Origin: Streptomyces paradoxus
GTDB taxonomy: Bacteria > Actinomycetota > Actinomycetes > Streptomycetales > Streptomycetaceae
Direction of reading: 5' to 3'
DNA: 64,000 nucleotides
Assembly (NCBI RefSeq): GCF_014202475.1
Contig: NZ_JACHGV010000001.1
Span: 862,186-926,185, forward strand
Shown in pieces: positions 1-12,329 of this stretch; the stretch's first letter is position 1; each line of letters opens with the position of its first letter. The notes under the pieces are model-generated. The model searched no databases. It worked only from the letters and a program-made list of their open reading frames with translations, and had not been told where the DNA came from. The position numbers were made by a program, and so were the translations under genes.

Positions 1-513
1 GCCAAGCGGCGCGAACCCATCACCGGCGTCAGCGAGTTCCCGTTCCTGGCGGAGAAGCCGGTCGTGCGCGAGAGCGCCCCCGAGCAGCCGTCCGGCGGGC
101 TGCCGCGGGTGCGCCGGGACGAGGCGTACGAGGCGCTGCGCGCCCGCTCCGACGCCCATCTCGCCGCGACCGGCTCCCGGCCCAGGATCTTCCTGGCCGC
201 GCTCGGCCCGGCCGCCGCCCACACCGCGCGGCTCACCTTCGCCTCGAACCTGTTCCAGGCGGGCGGCATCGAGCCGGTCACGCAGGGCAGCTTCGAGGAG
301 AGCGGTGCGAGCGAGGCCGTGCTGTGCTCCAGCGACGCGCTGTACGCGGAGCAGGCGCAGGCGGTGGCCGGGCAGCTGAAGGCCGCCGGTGCCACGCACG
401 TGTTCCTCGCCGGGCGGCCCGGGGAGCATCCCGGTGTCGACGGTTACGTCTTCGCGGGCTGCGACGCCGTGGCCGTGCTGTCCGCCACCCTCGACCGCAT
501 GGGAGTGTCCTGA
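1..513 (+). CDS. mutA: Methylmalonyl-CoA mutase small subunit, C-terminal part (5' end outside window)
   Basis: The reading frame is open from base 1 and gives the last 170 residues; the start lies before the window. The protein is the non-catalytic partner of the adenosylcobalamin-dependent mutase that interconverts methylmalonyl-CoA and succinyl-CoA in propionate, odd-chain and valine metabolism. What remains is the degenerate B12-domain-like C-terminus, including the segment around [16 protein letters not shown] and the [16 protein letters not shown] stretch typical of MutA. Its TGA overlaps the ATG of mutB (shared bases 513-515), implying translational coupling. Identity rests on both the sequence and the following large-subunit gene. 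Confidence 0.92.
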   Translation, partial: AKRREPITGVSEFPFLAEKPVVRESAPEQPSGGLPRVRRDEAYEALRARSDAHLAATGSRPRIFLAALGPAAAHTARLTFASNLFQAGGIEPVTQGSFEESGASEAVLCSSDALYAEQAQAVAGQLKAAGATHVFLAGRPGEHPGVDGYVFAGCDAVAVLSATLDRMGVS

Positions 514-2687
514 TGGGAATCCCCGACTTCTCCGGGATCGAACTGGGGATGCCGGCCCCCGACGGCGGCGCCGACGAGTGGCGTACGGCGGTCAAGAACG
601 CCTCCGGCGGGGACGACCTGCTCTGGGAGACCCCGGAGGGCATCGCGGTCAAGCCGCTGTACACGGGCCGTGACCTGGAGGGCCTGGACTTCCTGGAGAC
701 GTACCCGGGCGCCGCGCCGTATCTGCGCGGCCCGTACCCGACGATGTACGTCAACCAGCCCTGGACGATCCGCCAGTACGCCGGCTTCTCGACGGCCGAG
801 GAGTCCAACGCCTTCTACCGGCGCAACCTCGCGGCCGGGCAGAAGGGCCTGTCGGTCGCCTTCGACCTGCCCACGCACCGGGGTTACGACAGTGACCACC
901 CGCGGGTGACCGGCGACGTCGGCATGGCGGGCGTGGCGATCGACTCGATCTACGACATGCGGCAGCTGTTCGACGGCATCCCGCTGGACAAGATGACCGT
1001 GTCGATGACGATGAACGGTGCCGTGCTGCCGGTGCTGGCGCTGTACATCGTGGCGGCGGAGGAGCAGGGCGTACCGCCCGAGAAGCTGGCCGGGACCATC
1101 CAGAACGACATCCTCAAGGAGTTCATGGTCCGCAACACCTACATCTATCCGCCGAAGCCGTCGATGCGGATCATCTCCGACATCTTCGCGTACACCTCGC
1201 AGCGGATGCCGCGCTACAACTCCATCTCCATCTCCGGGTACCACATCCAGGAGGCCGGAGCGACGGCCGACCTGGAGCTGGCGTACACCCTCGCGGACGG
1301 CGTGGAGTACATCCGGGCGGGCCGTGAAGCGGGCCTGGACGTGGACGCGTTCGCGCCGCGCCTGTCGTTCTTCTGGGCGATCGGCATGAACTTCTTCATG
1401 GAGGTCGCCAAGCTGCGGGCGGCGCGCCTGCTGTGGGCGAAGCTGGTGAAGCAGTTCGACCCGCAGAACGCCAAGTCCCTCTCCCTGCGCACCCATTCGC
1501 AGACCTCGGGCTGGTCGCTGACCGCGCAGGACGTGTTCAACAACGTGACCCGCACCTGCGTCGAGGCGATGGCCGCGACCCAGGGGCACACGCAGTCGCT
1601 GCACACCAACGCCCTCGACGAGGCGCTCGCGCTGCCCACCGACTTCTCGGCGCGCATCGCCCGCAACACCCAGTTGCTCCTCCAGCAGGAGTCCGGCACG
1701 ACCCGCGTGATCGACCCGTGGGGCGGCAGCGCGTACGTGGAGAAGCTGACGTACGACCTGGCCCGGCGGGCCTGGCAGCACATCGAGGAGGTCGAGGCCG
1801 CGGGCGGCATGGCCAAGGCCATCGACGCGGGCATCCCGAAGCTGCGCATCGAGGAGGCCGCGGCCCGCACCCAGGCCCGGATCGACTCGGGCCGTCAGCC
1901 GGTCATCGGCGTCAACAAGTACCGGGTGGACTCCGACGAGCAGATCGAGGTCCTGAAGGTCGACAACTCCTCCGTGCGGGCGCAGCAGATCGAGAAGCTG
2001 CGGCGGCTGCGCGCCGAGCGGGACGAGCGGGCCTGCCAGGACGCGCTGGACGCGCTGACCCGGGCCGCCGGCGGCGAGGGCAATCTGCTGGAGCTGGCCG
2101 TGCACGCGGCCCGCGCGAAGGCCACCGTCGGGGAGATCTCCGACGCCCTGGAGAAGGTGTACGGCCGGCACGCGAGCCAGATCCGTACGATCTCCGGCGT
2201 GTACCGCAACGAAACCGGAGAGTCCCCGAGCGTGGACCGCACCCGCACCCTGGTGTCCGCCTTCGAGGAGGCCGAGGGCCGCCGCCCGCGCATCCTGGTC
2301 GCGAAGATGGGCCAGGACGGTCACGACCGCGGCCAGAAGGTGATCGCCACCGCCTTCGCCGACCTCGGCTTCGACGTGGACGTCGGCCCGCTGTTCCAGA
2401 CGCCGGCCGAGGTGGCACGGCAGGCCGTCGAGGCGGACGTGCACATCGTCGGCGTCTCGTCGCTCGCGGCCGGTCACCTCACCCTCGTCCCGGCGCTGCG
2501 CGAGGCGCTGGCCGAGGAGGGGCGCGAGGACATCATGGTCGTGGTCGGCGGTGTGATCCCGCCGCAGGACGTGCCGACGCTGCTGGAGATGGGCGCGGCG
2601 GCCGTCTTCCCGCCCGGGACGGTGATCCCGGACGCGGCGTTCGACCTGGTGCAGCGGCTGTCGGACGGCCTCGGGCACGACCTGTGA
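513..2687 (+). CDS. mutB: Methylmalonyl-CoA mutase large subunit
   Basis: This is the catalytic, B12-binding subunit of the heterodimeric methylmalonyl-CoA mutase, 724 residues, close to the family norm. The frame stays open upstream, but ATG 513 overlapping the mutA stop and reading [12 protein letters not shown] is the sensible start. The N-terminal TIM barrel carries the substrate region ([16 protein letters not shown]) and [17 protein letters not shown]. The C-terminal Rossmann-like B12 domain has the DxHxxG cobalamin signature in GQDGHDRGQ near residues 600-608. With mutA before and meaB overlapping after, the three form a mutase plus repair-chaperone operon feeding the TCA cycle, or supplying methylmalonyl-CoA for polyketides in the reverse direction. 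Confidence 0.97.
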   Translation: MGIPDFSGIELGMPAPDGGADEWRTAVKNASGGDDLLWETPEGIAVKPLYTGRDLEGLDFLETYPGAAPYLRGPYPTMYVNQPWTIRQYAGFSTAEESNAFYRRNLAAGQKGLSVAFDLPTHRGYDSDHPRVTGDVGMAGVAIDSIYDMRQLFDGIPLDKMTVSMTMNGAVLPVLALYIVAAEEQGVPPEKLAGTIQNDILKEFMVRNTYIYPPKPSMRIISDIFAYTSQRMPRYNSISISGYHIQEAGATADLELAYTLADGVEYIRAGREAGLDVDAFAPRLSFFWAIGMNFFMEVAKLRAARLLWAKLVKQFDPQNAKSLSLRTHSQTSGWSLTAQDVFNNVTRTCVEAMAATQGHTQSLHTNALDEALALPTDFSARIARNTQLLLQQESGTTRVIDPWGGSAYVEKLTYDLARRAWQHIEEVEAAGGMAKAIDAGIPKLRIEEAAARTQARIDSGRQPVIGVNKYRVDSDEQIEVLKVDNSSVRAQQIEKLRRLRAERDERACQDALDALTRAAGGEGNLLELAVHAARAKATVGEISDALEKVYGRHASQIRTISGVYRNETGESPSVDRTRTLVSAFEEAEGRRPRILVAKMGQDGHDRGQKVIATAFADLGFDVDVGPLFQTPAEVARQAVEADVHIVGVSSLAAGHLTLVPALREALAEEGREDIMVVVGGVIPPQDVPTLLEMGAAAVFPPGTVIPDAAFDLVQRLSDGLGHDL

Positions 2688-3679
2688 TCGATGTCGACGC
2701 GTATGTGAAGGGCGTGCTCGACGGGAAGCGGGCGATCATCGCCCGTGCCATCACGCTCGTCGAGTCGACGCGGCCCCAGCACCGGGCGCTGGCCCAGGAG
2801 CTGCTGACCGCGCTGCTGCCGCACAGCGGCCGGGCCCGGCGGATCGGCGTCAGCGGGGTGCCCGGCGTGGGCAAGTCGACGTTCATCGACGCGTTCGGCA
2901 CGCTGCTGACCTCGCTCGGGCACCGGGTCGCGGTCCTGGCCGTCGATCCGTCCTCCAGCCGTACGGGCGGCTCCATCCTGGGCGACAAGACCCGGATGGA
3001 ACGCCTGGCCGTGGACCCGGCGGCGTTCGTGCGCCCCTCCCCCACAGCGGGCACGCTGGGCGGGGTCGCGAAGGCCACCCGCGAGTCGATCGTGGTGATG
3101 GAGGCGGCCGGCTACGACGTGATCCTGGTGGAGACGGTCGGCGTCGGCCAGTCCGAGACCGCCGTCGCGAACATGGTCGACACCTTCCTGCTGCTCACCC
3201 TCGCCCGCACGGGCGACCAGCTCCAGGGCATCAAGAAGGGCGTGCTGGAGCTGGCCGACGTGATCGCCGTCAACAAGGCGGACGGCCCGCACGAGCGCGA
3301 CGCCCGGGCCGCTGCGCGCGAACTGGCGGGCGCGCTGCGGCTGATGCACGGCAAGGACGCCTTCTGGACCCCGCCGGTGCTGCACTGCAGCGCCCGCGAG
3401 TCGACCGGCCTGGACACGGTGTGGGAGCGCCTGGAACAGCACCGCACCCTGCTGGACTCCACGGGCCGCCTCACCGCCAAGCGCCGCGACCAGCAGGTCG
3501 ACTGGACCTGGAGCATGGTCCGCGACGAACTCCTCGGCCGTCTGCAGGCCGACCCCGCGGTACGGGCTCTGGCGCCCGTGCTGGAGCAGCGGGTCCGGGA
3601 GGGCGGGCTCACCCCGACGCTGGCCGCAGAGCGGATCCTCGGCGCGCTCGGCGGCGGCTCGGAGACTGCGGGTTCCTGA
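2684..3679 (+). CDS. meaB: MeaB/ArgK family GTPase, methylmalonyl-CoA mutase chaperone
   Basis: 331 residues starting at a GTG that overlaps the mutB stop (GTGA). It is a G3E-family P-loop GTPase with Walker [10 protein letters not shown] near residue 60, the ETVGVGQSE switch region and an NKAD base-recognition motif. MeaB proteins gate adenosylcobalamin delivery to methylmalonyl-CoA mutase and protect the enzyme from inactivation. The older ArgK name (arginine-ornithine transport kinase) is not supported by this context. The overlapping mutA-mutB-meaB order gives a firm assignment. No terminator is obvious before the argG promoter. Confidence 0.95.
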   Translation: MIDVDAYVKGVLDGKRAIIARAITLVESTRPQHRALAQELLTALLPHSGRARRIGVSGVPGVGKSTFIDAFGTLLTSLGHRVAVLAVDPSSSRTGGSILGDKTRMERLAVDPAAFVRPSPTAGTLGGVAKATRESIVVMEAAGYDVILVETVGVGQSETAVANMVDTFLLLTLARTGDQLQGIKKGVLELADVIAVNKADGPHERDARAAARELAGALRLMHGKDAFWTPPVLHCSARESTGLDTVWERLEQHRTLLDSTGRLTAKRRDQQVDWTWSMVRDELLGRLQADPAVRALAPVLEQRVREGGLTPTLAAERILGALGGGSETAGS

Positions 3680-3710
3680 ACCGGGGCAACCGGAACGGCG
3701 AATTCGCATA

Positions 3711-5206
<1,496 letters not shown>

Positions 5207-5220
5207 CCCCACGGCACAGC

Positions 5221-5257
5221 GGGAGGCCGACCCGACGGGATGTCGGGCCGGCCTCCC
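5221..5257. terminator. Bidirectional terminator between argG and the metallopeptidase
   Basis: An inverted repeat of about 16 bp per arm, GGGAGGCCGACCCGAC and GTCGGGCCGGCCTCCC with one G-T mismatch and a 5-base loop, sits between two convergent genes. There is no U-tract, as is usual in Streptomyces. Confidence 0.8.
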
Positions 5258-5263
5258 GGCGTG

Positions 5264-5950
5264 TTACCGGCCGAGGGCCGCCGCGCCTTCGGCGGACGCC
5301 TCGTCCGGCAGGCATCCCTCGACTCCCAGCTCCTGCCCCAGGGTGAAGGCCTCGACCCGCTCGGAGGCGCTTCCGTGGTCCCCTTCCTTCGTCCAGGGGG
5401 TCTTGTCGGCGTCCCGGACGAGGGCCGTGTGCACCTCGTCGACGTCCCCTGACTCGAAGACGACCGTTCCGTCCTGTGCGGCACCCTCCAGTTCCGCACC
5501 GGCCAGGCAGTCCGCCTGCAATTCACCGTCGATCGTCTGAAGTTCGGCGTGCAGGCGGTTCTGTATCGCGTGACCCCACTCGTGCGCGACGACCAGGTAC
5601 ACGAACGCGTCTCCGTACGCGTAGCCGAAGCGCATGAGGTCGGTGTCCCAGGCGACGTAGTCCTCGGCCGTGCTGCAGTAGACGGCGTTGTCATCGTCCA
5701 GCGGTTCCCCGTCGCAGGTAGGGACGTTGGGGGAAGCACCGTCGTACTCTCCCAGGACGGTGGGCGGGACGTACGTCTCCGTGAAGAAGTCGGACCAGTG
5801 GGCTTCCCAGTACGCGTCGACGCCCAGCACAGCCGTTTCGATGTCCCGGGTCATCTCGTCGTTCGGCGCGGCGAAGGCGTGACCACCCGAAACAGCCAGT
5901 AAGGCAGCGGTCAGTCCCGCGCACACGCGCATCCGATGCCGATGGGCCAT
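5264..5950 (-). CDS. Secreted neutral zinc metallopeptidase (PF04228-like)
   Basis: 228 residues. ATG 5950 is preceded by GCGGAG at good spacing and begins an export signal (MRVCAGLTAALLAVSGGHAFA, split around residues 7-27) with an Ala-x-Ala type cleavage site. The frame extends 27 codons further upstream but without signal-peptide sense. Zinc motif HEWGH is at residues 123-127, followed by the ELQADCLAG segment that is a hallmark of the neutral zinc metallopeptidase family (YpfJ-like). Two cysteine pairs could form disulphides. It stands alone, separated from pntB by a terminator. The physiological substrate is unknown. Confidence 0.8.
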   Translation of the reverse strand: MAHRHRMRVCAGLTAALLAVSGGHAFAAPNDEMTRDIETAVLGVDAYWEAHWSDFFTETYVPPTVLGEYDGASPNVPTCDGEPLDDDNAVYCSTAEDYVAWDTDLMRFGYAYGDAFVYLVVAHEWGHAIQNRLHAELQTIDGELQADCLAGAELEGAAQDGTVVFESGDVDEVHTALVRDADKTPWTKEGDHGSASERVEAFTLGQELGVEGCLPDEASAEGAAALGR

Positions 5951-6072
5951 GGCCGACTCCGCAACATGACGATGGCGCAACGCGGCGGCGCCAGTTGGCG
6001 CGTGCCGGGCGTTGCCCTGGTGCCTCCCCATCAGTCAACGCCGATACGTCGTCGGCCGCATCCCCACACCTC

Positions 6073-6102
6073 GTGCCCCGCCGGCCCGTACCGGCGGGGC
6101 AC
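6073..6102 (-). terminator. Terminator of the pntAB operon
   Basis: A perfect 12-bp hairpin (GTGCCCCGCCGG / CCGGCGGGGCAC, 6-base loop) lies just after the pntB stop on the minus strand. Confidence 0.85.
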
Positions 6103-6107
6103 CGCGC

Positions 6108-7541
6108 TCAGCGCGAGGTTCCGGCCATCTCCCGGACCGGTGCGTCCAGGGCGTCGAGGCCGCGCAGGATGTCCTCGACGCGCTGCTTGGCGTCGCCGAA
6201 GAGCATCTGGGTGTTCTCGCGGAAGAACAGCGGGTTCTGCACGCCCGCGTAGCCGGCGGCCATGGAGCGCTTGAAGACGATCACGTTGGCCGCCTCCCAC
6301 ACGTGCAGGACCGGCATGCCGGCGATGGGGCTCGACGGGTTGTCGGTGGCGGCCGGGTTGACCGTGTCGTTGGCGCCGATGACCAGGACGACCGAGGTGG
6401 CGGCGAAGTCGTCGTTGATCTCGTCCATCTCCAGGACGATGTCGTACGGCACGTTCGCCTCGGCGAGCAGCACGTTCATGTGCCCGGGCAGCCGGCCGGC
6501 CACCGGGTGGATACCGAACCGCACCTCGACGCCCCGCTCGCGCAGCTTGCGCGCCAGTTCGGCGACCGGGTACTGCGCCTGGGCGACGGCCATGCCGTAG
6601 CCCGGCGTGATGATCACCGAGGTGGCGTTGCCGAGGAGTTCCGCGGTCTCCTCGGCGTTGATCTCCCGGTGCTCGCCCTGCTCGTCCTCGTCGGCGGCCG
6701 CCGCCGGGGTGCCGAAACCACCGGCGATCACCGAGATGAAGGAGCGGTTCATCGCCTTGCACATGATGTACGACAGGTAGGCACCGGAGGAGCCGACCAG
6801 CGCGCCGGTGACGATGAGCAGGTTGTTGGCGAGCAGGAAGCCCGAGGCCGCGGCGGCCCAGCCGGAGTAGCTGTTGAGCATGGAGACGACCACCGGCATG
6901 TCACCGCCGCCGATGGAGGCGACCAGGTGCGCGCCGAGGGCGAGCGCGATCACGGTGACCGCGATGAGCAGGCCCATGCCGGGGCGTACGACGAACGCCG
7001 CCGTGAGCCCCACGAAGGCCACGAGTGCGCCGATGTTGAGGACGTGCTTGCCGGGTAGCGTGAGCGGACGGGAGTTGATGCGTGCCGAGAGCTTCAGGTA
7101 CGCGACGACGGACCCCGTGAAGGTGACGGCGCCGATGAACACGCCGATGAACACCTCGGCGTGATGGATCGCCAGCAGCGAACCGGACAGTTCGGCGTCG
7201 ACGTCCAGGTAGCCGTTCCAGCCGACGAACGCGGCGGCCAGGCCGACGAGGCTGTGCATGATGGCGATCAGCTCCGGCATGCCGGTCATCTCGACCACCC
7301 GGGCCCGCCACAGGCCGATGCCCGCGCCGGCGGCCGTGGCGACGGCGATCAGCACGAGCCCGGTCGCGGTGATGCTGCGGGAGGCGAGCCCGACCGTGGC
7401 GGCCAGGGCCACGACCATGCCCGCGATGCCCCAGACGACTCCCGAACGGGACGTCTTGTGCTGGGAGAGGCCGGCGAGGCTGAGGATGAACAGCAGCGCG
7501 GCGACGACGTAGGCGGCCTGAGCGGCCGTGTCTGTGGTCAT
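6108..7541 (-). CDS. pntB: NAD(P) transhydrogenase subunit beta
   Basis: 477 residues. This is the beta subunit of the proton-translocating transhydrogenase that uses the membrane potential to reduce NADP+ with NADH. The N-terminal part is a bundle of membrane helices. The C-terminal domain III binds NADP(H) and carries [10 protein letters not shown] and the [19 protein letters not shown] region characteristic of PntB, ending with the conserved [15 protein letters not shown]. It starts 6 bp downstream of the pntA stop, so the two are certainly co-transcribed. It would supply NADPH for biosynthesis. Confidence 0.96.
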   Translation of the reverse strand: MTTDTAAQAAYVVAALLFILSLAGLSQHKTSRSGVVWGIAGMVVALAATVGLASRSITATGLVLIAVATAAGAGIGLWRARVVEMTGMPELIAIMHSLVGLAAAFVGWNGYLDVDAELSGSLLAIHHAEVFIGVFIGAVTFTGSVVAYLKLSARINSRPLTLPGKHVLNIGALVAFVGLTAAFVVRPGMGLLIAVTVIALALGAHLVASIGGGDMPVVVSMLNSYSGWAAAASGFLLANNLLIVTGALVGSSGAYLSYIMCKAMNRSFISVIAGGFGTPAAAADEDEQGEHREINAEETAELLGNATSVIITPGYGMAVAQAQYPVAELARKLRERGVEVRFGIHPVAGRLPGHMNVLLAEANVPYDIVLEMDEINDDFAATSVVLVIGANDTVNPAATDNPSSPIAGMPVLHVWEAANVIVFKRSMAAGYAGVQNPLFFRENTQMLFGDAKQRVEDILRGLDALDAPVREMAGTSR

Positions 7542-7547
7542 CCCTGA

Positions 7548-9104
7548 TCAGCCCTTCGAGAACATGCCGAGCATGCGGCGGGTGACGGCGAATCCGCCGA
7601 AGATGTTGATGCTCGCCAGCAGGATCGCGGCGAACGACAGCACGGTGACGGCGGTGTCGCCCTGCCCTATCTGCAGCAGCGCGCCGACCACGACGATGCC
7701 GGAGATGGCGTTGGTCACCGACATCAGCGGGGTGTGCAGCGCGTGGTGCACGTTGCCGATGACGTAGAAGCCGATGACGATCGCCAGGACGAACACCGTG
7801 AAGTGGCCGAGGAGTTCACTCGGCGAGAAGGCCGTCACCAGGAACAGCGCGAGCGCTCCGGCGGCGACCAGGGCGTAGGAGGACCAGGCCGGGCGGGCGG
7901 TCTTCGCCGGTGTCTCGGCGGGGACCGGGTCCGGCTCCTTCGCCCCGCCCGGGGCGGGTGCGGCGGACACCTGGACCGGGGGCGGCGGCCAGGTCTTCTC
8001 GCCCTCGCGGACCACGGTCATCGACCGCTGCACCACGTCGTCGAAGTCGAGGACGAGCCGGCCGTCCTTGCCCGGGGTGAGCAGCTTCATCAGGTTGACG
8101 ATGTTCGTGCCGTACAGCTGCGAGGCCTGGGCGGGGAGCCGGCCCGGCAGGTCGGTGTAGCCGATGATCGTCACGTCGTTGTCGGTGACGACGGCCTTCC
8201 CGGCGACCGTGCCCTCGACGTTGCCGCCCTGGGCGGCCGCCATGTCGACGATCACGCTGCCGGCCTTCATGCGCGCGACGTCCTCGGCGGTGATCAGCCG
8301 CGGGGCGGGACGGCCCGGGATGAGCGCGGTGGTGATGATGATGTCGACATCGGCGGCCTGCTCGGCGTAGAGCTGCGCGGCGAGCCGGTTGTAGTCCTCG
8401 GAGGTGGCCTTGGCGTAGCCGTCGGTGCTGACCTCCTGCTCGGCGGTCACCGTCAGGAACTCCCCGCCCAGCGAGCGCACCTGCTCGGCGACCTCGGGAC
8501 GCGGGTCGGTGGCGCGGACCACGGCACCGAGGCTGCGGGCCGCGCCGATCGCCGCGAGCCCGGCCACGCCGGCCCCGGCCACCAGCACCTTGGCGGGCGG
8601 CACCTTGCCGGCGGCGGTGACCTGGCCGGTGAAGAAGCGGCCGAAGGCATGGGCGGCCTCGACCACGGCGCGGTAGCCGGCGATGTTCGCCATCGAGCTG
8701 AGCACGTCCAGAGACTGGGCGCGCGAGATGCGCGGCACCGCGTCCATGGCGAGCACGGTGATCGGCCGCCGCGCCAGCTCCTCGACCAGCTCCGGGTTGA
8801 GGGCGGGGCTGATGAGCGCGATCAGCGTCGCGCCCTCACGCAGCCGGCCGGCCTCCTCGCTGGAGGGGCCGTTCACCTTGAGCACGATCTCCGCCTGCCA
8901 CGGGTCGCCGAGTTCGGCGCCCGCCTCCTGGTAGGCCGCGTCGGAGAAGCGGGACGAGGCTCCCGCTCCCGGTTCGACCACCACGTCGTACCCGAGCGCG
9001 ACAAGTCTCCCCACGGTGGCCGGCGTCGCCGCCACCCTGGTCTCGCCCGCAGTGGATTCGGCCGGAATGCCGATCCTCTGGGGTTGCGGTTCCGCTGGGA
9101 CCAT
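7548..9104 (-). CDS. pntA: NAD(P) transhydrogenase subunit alpha
   Basis: 518 residues, the undivided alpha subunit as in E. coli rather than the split PntAA/PntAB form. ATG 9104 ([14 protein letters not shown]) is preceded by GGGAGAGG; the 30 upstream in-frame codons read as non-protein. Domain I (roughly residues 1-370, NAD(H) binding, [18 protein letters not shown] nucleotide fold) is followed by a low-complexity linker. Three to four membrane helices, including [19 protein letters not shown], contribute to the proton channel. It is the first gene of the pntA-pntB operon and faces the exporter gene across about 220 bp. Confidence 0.95.
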   Translation of the reverse strand: MVPAEPQPQRIGIPAESTAGETRVAATPATVGRLVALGYDVVVEPGAGASSRFSDAAYQEAGAELGDPWQAEIVLKVNGPSSEEAGRLREGATLIALISPALNPELVEELARRPITVLAMDAVPRISRAQSLDVLSSMANIAGYRAVVEAAHAFGRFFTGQVTAAGKVPPAKVLVAGAGVAGLAAIGAARSLGAVVRATDPRPEVAEQVRSLGGEFLTVTAEQEVSTDGYAKATSEDYNRLAAQLYAEQAADVDIIITTALIPGRPAPRLITAEDVARMKAGSVIVDMAAAQGGNVEGTVAGKAVVTDNDVTIIGYTDLPGRLPAQASQLYGTNIVNLMKLLTPGKDGRLVLDFDDVVQRSMTVVREGEKTWPPPPVQVSAAPAPGGAKEPDPVPAETPAKTARPAWSSYALVAAGALALFLVTAFSPSELLGHFTVFVLAIVIGFYVIGNVHHALHTPLMSVTNAISGIVVVGALLQIGQGDTAVTVLSFAAILLASINIFGGFAVTRRMLGMFSKG

Positions 9105-9323
9105 CGTCTGCCTCTCCCGTCGTTGGACTGCCTGTCCTCCTTGGTGCCCGCATCCTGCACCTTCGACGCGGCATCCGTGGCGGGCCGTGGTCACATGGCC
9201 GACGAGGCCGTCCTCACACCGCCGAGGGGTTGCCGGGAGAGCGTTTCGGGGGTATCAGTGTGACTCCCGGGACGGAAAGAGTCCTGTGATGCGGCACGAC
9301 ACGGCCGGGCGCAGACTGATGTC

Positions 9324-10934
9324 GTGAGCAGCACGCGCCCGGGGCGCGGCGAGGCCGCGTCTCCCTCCCGATCCGCACCGCAGCAGAGTGTCGCGCTGGC
9401 GGCGATGATGTTCGCCGTCGCCATGACGTTCATCGACCAGACCATCGTGTCGATCGCGGCCCCGGACATCGTCCGCGAACTGGGGCTGTCGTCCTCCGGG
9501 ATGCAGTGGGTGGTCAACGCCTATCTGCTGGCCCTCGCGGCGTTCTTCGCCCTCGGCGGGCGCCTCGCCGACCTCTACGGGCCGCGCCGGGTCGTGATCA
9601 TCGGCACGCTGGTGTTCGTCGTCTCCTCGGTGCTGTGCGGCTGTGTGCCCGAGGGCGGCGCCGCGCAGGCCTGGCTGATCGTCTTCCGCGCGACGCAGGG
9701 GCTGGGGGCGGCCCTGCTGTTCCCCGCGGCCCTGGCCGTGGTGGTCGCGGTGTTCCCGGTCGAGCGGCGCGGGCGTGCCCTCGCGCTGTTCTTCGGGGTC
9801 ACCGGCGCGCTGACCGCCATCGGCCCGCTGCTGGGCGGCTGGCTCACCAACTGGACCTGGCGGGCCGTGTTCTGGGTCAACGTGCCCGTGGCGATCGTGG
9901 CGCTGGCCCTCACGGCCCTGGCGCACATCTCCGACCGGCGGCGCTCCGGCACCCTGGACGTCCCGGGCGCCGCCCTGATCGCGGCCGGCATGGGGCTGAG
10001 CGTGCTCGGGTTCCAGCAGGCCTGGTCCTGGGGCTGGGACAGCTGGGCGACCTGGGTGTGCATCGCGGGCGGCCTCGCGATCCTCGCCGGATTCGTCCGC
10101 TTCGAGCGGAAGGTGGAGAATCCGCTGATCGACCTGCGGGTCTTCCGGGACCGGGCGTTCACCATGGACGCGGCGGTGCTGTTCTTCTCGATGCTCGCCT
10201 TCGTCCCGTTGTTCTTCTTCACCTCCGTCTACGCCCAGGTGTCCCTGAGCGCCTCGCCGAACCAGGCGGCCCTGTTCCTGCTGTACTTCTTCGTCGGTTT
10301 CGCCATCGCCTCGCAGTGGGGCGGCCGGATCCTCGACAAGAAGGGCGCCCGCCCGGCCCTGAAACTGGGCACGGCCGTGGGCTGCATGGGTTTCGCCCTG
10401 TGGGCCGGCAAGCTCACCGACCTGTCCATGCACGACCAGTGGCCCTACGCGGCCCTGGCCGGGGCCGGCATCGGCTTCGTCCTGGCGCCGGCCTCCACGG
10501 ACGCCGTCAACCGGGCCATCGGCGCCTCGTACGGCGAGGTCACCGGCATCACCCAGACCGTGCGCAACTACGCGGCGAGCGTGGGCCTGGCCGTCTACGG
10601 CACGATCCTCACCCACGTCACGACCGACAAGGTGGTGGGCACCCTGACGTCCGGGGGCATATCCGCCGGGGACGCGAACACCGTGGCCCGCGACGTCACC
10701 GAGTCGATCACCGGCAGCGGCGACTCCCGGCCGCCCACCGGCACCGGTCCCGCCGCCGAGGCGGCCCGGGAGTCGATGTCCGCGATCCGGATGGACTTCG
10801 CCGAGGCCAACCAGTGGGTGTTCTACGGCATGGCCATCGCCCTGGGCATCGGCTACCTGTGCGCGCTGCGCCACCCGGGCGGCAAGGTGGACGCGAACGC
10901 GAAGGTGGAGGAACCGGCCGGGCAGGCCCGCTGA
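9324..10934 (+). CDS. DHA2-family (EmrB/QacA) MFS drug exporter
   Basis: 536 residues with about 14 predicted membrane helices, the DHA2 topology for proton-driven drug efflux. The N-terminal MTFIDQTIVSIAAPDIVREL helix and the GGRLADLYGPRRV loop (motif A) are classic for the EmrB/QacA group. GTG 9324 is the only reasonable start. It lacks a clear Shine-Dalgarno, and a CAGACT hexamer ends 6 nt upstream, so a leaderless transcript is possible but the -35 is poor. No TetR- or MarR-type regulator is adjacent. Substrate unknown. Confidence 0.88.
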   Translation: MSSTRPGRGEAASPSRSAPQQSVALAAMMFAVAMTFIDQTIVSIAAPDIVRELGLSSSGMQWVVNAYLLALAAFFALGGRLADLYGPRRVVIIGTLVFVVSSVLCGCVPEGGAAQAWLIVFRATQGLGAALLFPAALAVVVAVFPVERRGRALALFFGVTGALTAIGPLLGGWLTNWTWRAVFWVNVPVAIVALALTALAHISDRRRSGTLDVPGAALIAAGMGLSVLGFQQAWSWGWDSWATWVCIAGGLAILAGFVRFERKVENPLIDLRVFRDRAFTMDAAVLFFSMLAFVPLFFFTSVYAQVSLSASPNQAALFLLYFFVGFAIASQWGGRILDKKGARPALKLGTAVGCMGFALWAGKLTDLSMHDQWPYAALAGAGIGFVLAPASTDAVNRAIGASYGEVTGITQTVRNYAASVGLAVYGTILTHVTTDKVVGTLTSGGISAGDANTVARDVTESITGSGDSRPPTGTGPAAEAARESMSAIRMDFAEANQWVFYGMAIALGIGYLCALRHPGGKVDANAKVEEPAGQAR

Positions 10935-10943
10935 CGCCGCGCC

Positions 10944-11396
10944 TCAGGCGAGCAACTCGTCCGTGCGCTGCTGGATCTGCTCGGGCGTCAGGTCCTCGAT
11001 CGTCTGGGAGATCATCCAGAGATGGCCGAACGGGTCGGCGAGACGGCCGCCGCGCTGCCCGTAGTGCTGGTCGGCGACGGGGTACACCACGCTCGCCCCG
11101 CCCCGCAGCATGGCCTCGGCCACGGCGTCGGCGTCGGACACGTCGAGGGCCATGATCACCGGGCTGCCGCCGAGGGACGCCGGCGCCGGGTCGGCCTCGT
11201 CGGCGTCCTTGACCGCGACGACCGCGCCGCCGAGCCGCAGCAGGGCGTGCACGATCCTCCCGTCGGGGCCGGTGTACCGCTCGATCTCCTCGGCGCCGAG
11301 CGCGGCCCGGTAGAAGTCGATCGCGCGGGGGCCGTCGGGAACGACGAGCCGGGCGTAGAGCCGGGTGACGGTCTGCTGTGCGGGTGTGTTCGTCAT
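10944..11396 (-). CDS. VOC family protein (glyoxalase/PhnB-like)
   Basis: 150 residues of the vicinal oxygen chelate fold, built from two beta-alpha-beta-beta-beta modules. LYARLVVPDGPRAIDFYRAA at the start and GQRGGRLADPFGHLWMIS near the end are typical of the PhnB/glyoxalase-like group. Metal ligands cannot be assigned with confidence. The GGAGG element sits only one base before the ATG, which is tight for initiation. It lies 61 bp downstream of the AraC regulator on the same strand, so the two are probably one transcription unit. Possible roles are resistance or small-molecule chemistry; none is proven. Confidence 0.8.
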   Translation of the reverse strand: MTNTPAQQTVTRLYARLVVPDGPRAIDFYRAALGAEEIERYTGPDGRIVHALLRLGGAVVAVKDADEADPAPASLGGSPVIMALDVSDADAVAEAMLRGGASVVYPVADQHYGQRGGRLADPFGHLWMISQTIEDLTPEQIQQRTDELLA

Positions 11397-11457
11397 GCCT
11401 CCACGATCGCCGGGTCCGGGGATCGTGGATTGTAGAAATCGGCCGGTCCGGGACTGT

Positions 11458-12318
11458 TCACCTGTCCAGCGGGACGTGGTTGCGTTCGAGCGGCGAGCGC
11501 GGTGCGTACGCGGTCGGGGTGATCCCGGCCAGCGCGCGGAACTCGTGGATCAGGTGCGCCTGGTCGTGGTAGCCGCAGTCGGCGGCGAGCGCCGCCCAGT
11601 CCGGCGCCCCTGGCCCGGCGTTGACGCGGCGCAGGAGCCGCTGGAAGCGCCGCAGGCGGGCGTACCGTTTGGGCGCGAGTCCCAGCTGGTCGGTGCAGCG
11701 CCGGGCCAGCCGCCGGGCGGTCCAGCCCAGCCGGTCGGCGACCTCGGCGACGGGCGTGCCGCGGTCGAGCAGCGCGGCGGCGAGACGGACCGCCGGGTCG
11801 GGCTCCAGGGGGCGTCGCGCCCGGGCCAGCAGAGCCGCCTCCAGCTCCCGCAGCCCGGCCTGCGGGCCCCCCGCGGCCACGGCCTCCAGCAGCCGCTCGC
11901 GCAGCAGCGCGCCGTCCGTGCCCCACAGCTCGTCGAGCCCGACCAGGTCGTCGCGGACCGCGGAGACCGGGGCGGTCAGGAAGGGGTGGGCGCCCGCGGG
12001 CCGGAACGCCACCCACAGGACGGCCCGCTGCTGTGCCGGGTCGATCAGGGCCGGCTCCGTGTACGGCCCCTGCACGGCAGCGCCCCCGGTACGCCGGTCC
12101 GGGCCCCGCAGCGGGGAGGAGGACAGGGCGTCCCCGTCGAGGTTGACCAGCAGTTGTGCCCCGCCCGTCGGCAGGGCCAGCTCGGCGGTGTGCACGAACC
12201 GCGCCTCGGCATAGCCCATCGCGCCGATCAGCGGCACCAGGGCTCCCACCGACGGGCGGACGGTGAGCGAGACCGGCGTCCGCTCCGCCGCGGGAGCCGG
12301 ACGGGCCGGACGGGTCAT
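11458..12318 (-). CDS. AraC/XylS-family transcriptional regulator
   Basis: 286 residues. A cupin-like sensing domain spans about residues 1-170. The C-terminus carries the double helix-turn-helix of AraC proteins: TPVAEVADRLGWTARRLARR is the first helix pair, and AALAADCGYHDQAHLIHEFR with the following ITPTAYA tail is the conserved second unit. ATG 12318 is chosen because the upstream open sequence no longer resembles this family. It likely controls the VOC gene immediately downstream. Effector unknown. Confidence 0.82.
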   Translation of the reverse strand: MTRPARPAPAAERTPVSLTVRPSVGALVPLIGAMGYAEARFVHTAELALPTGGAQLLVNLDGDALSSSPLRGPDRRTGGAAVQGPYTEPALIDPAQQRAVLWVAFRPAGAHPFLTAPVSAVRDDLVGLDELWGTDGALLRERLLEAVAAGGPQAGLRELEAALLARARRPLEPDPAVRLAAALLDRGTPVAEVADRLGWTARRLARRCTDQLGLAPKRYARLRRFQRLLRRVNAGPGAPDWAALAADCGYHDQAHLIHEFRALAGITPTAYAPRSPLERNHVPLDR

Positions 12319-12329
12319 GGGTCCAGCGT

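Noticed and set aside
444..2678. A 744-codon minus-strand frame opposite mutB
   Set aside because: Same codon-bias shadow; no ribosome site and low-complexity translation.
2684..3679. Annotation of meaB as arginine/ornithine transport kinase ArgK linked to argG
   Set aside because: The gene overlaps mutB and has MeaB features; argG has its own promoter and terminator.
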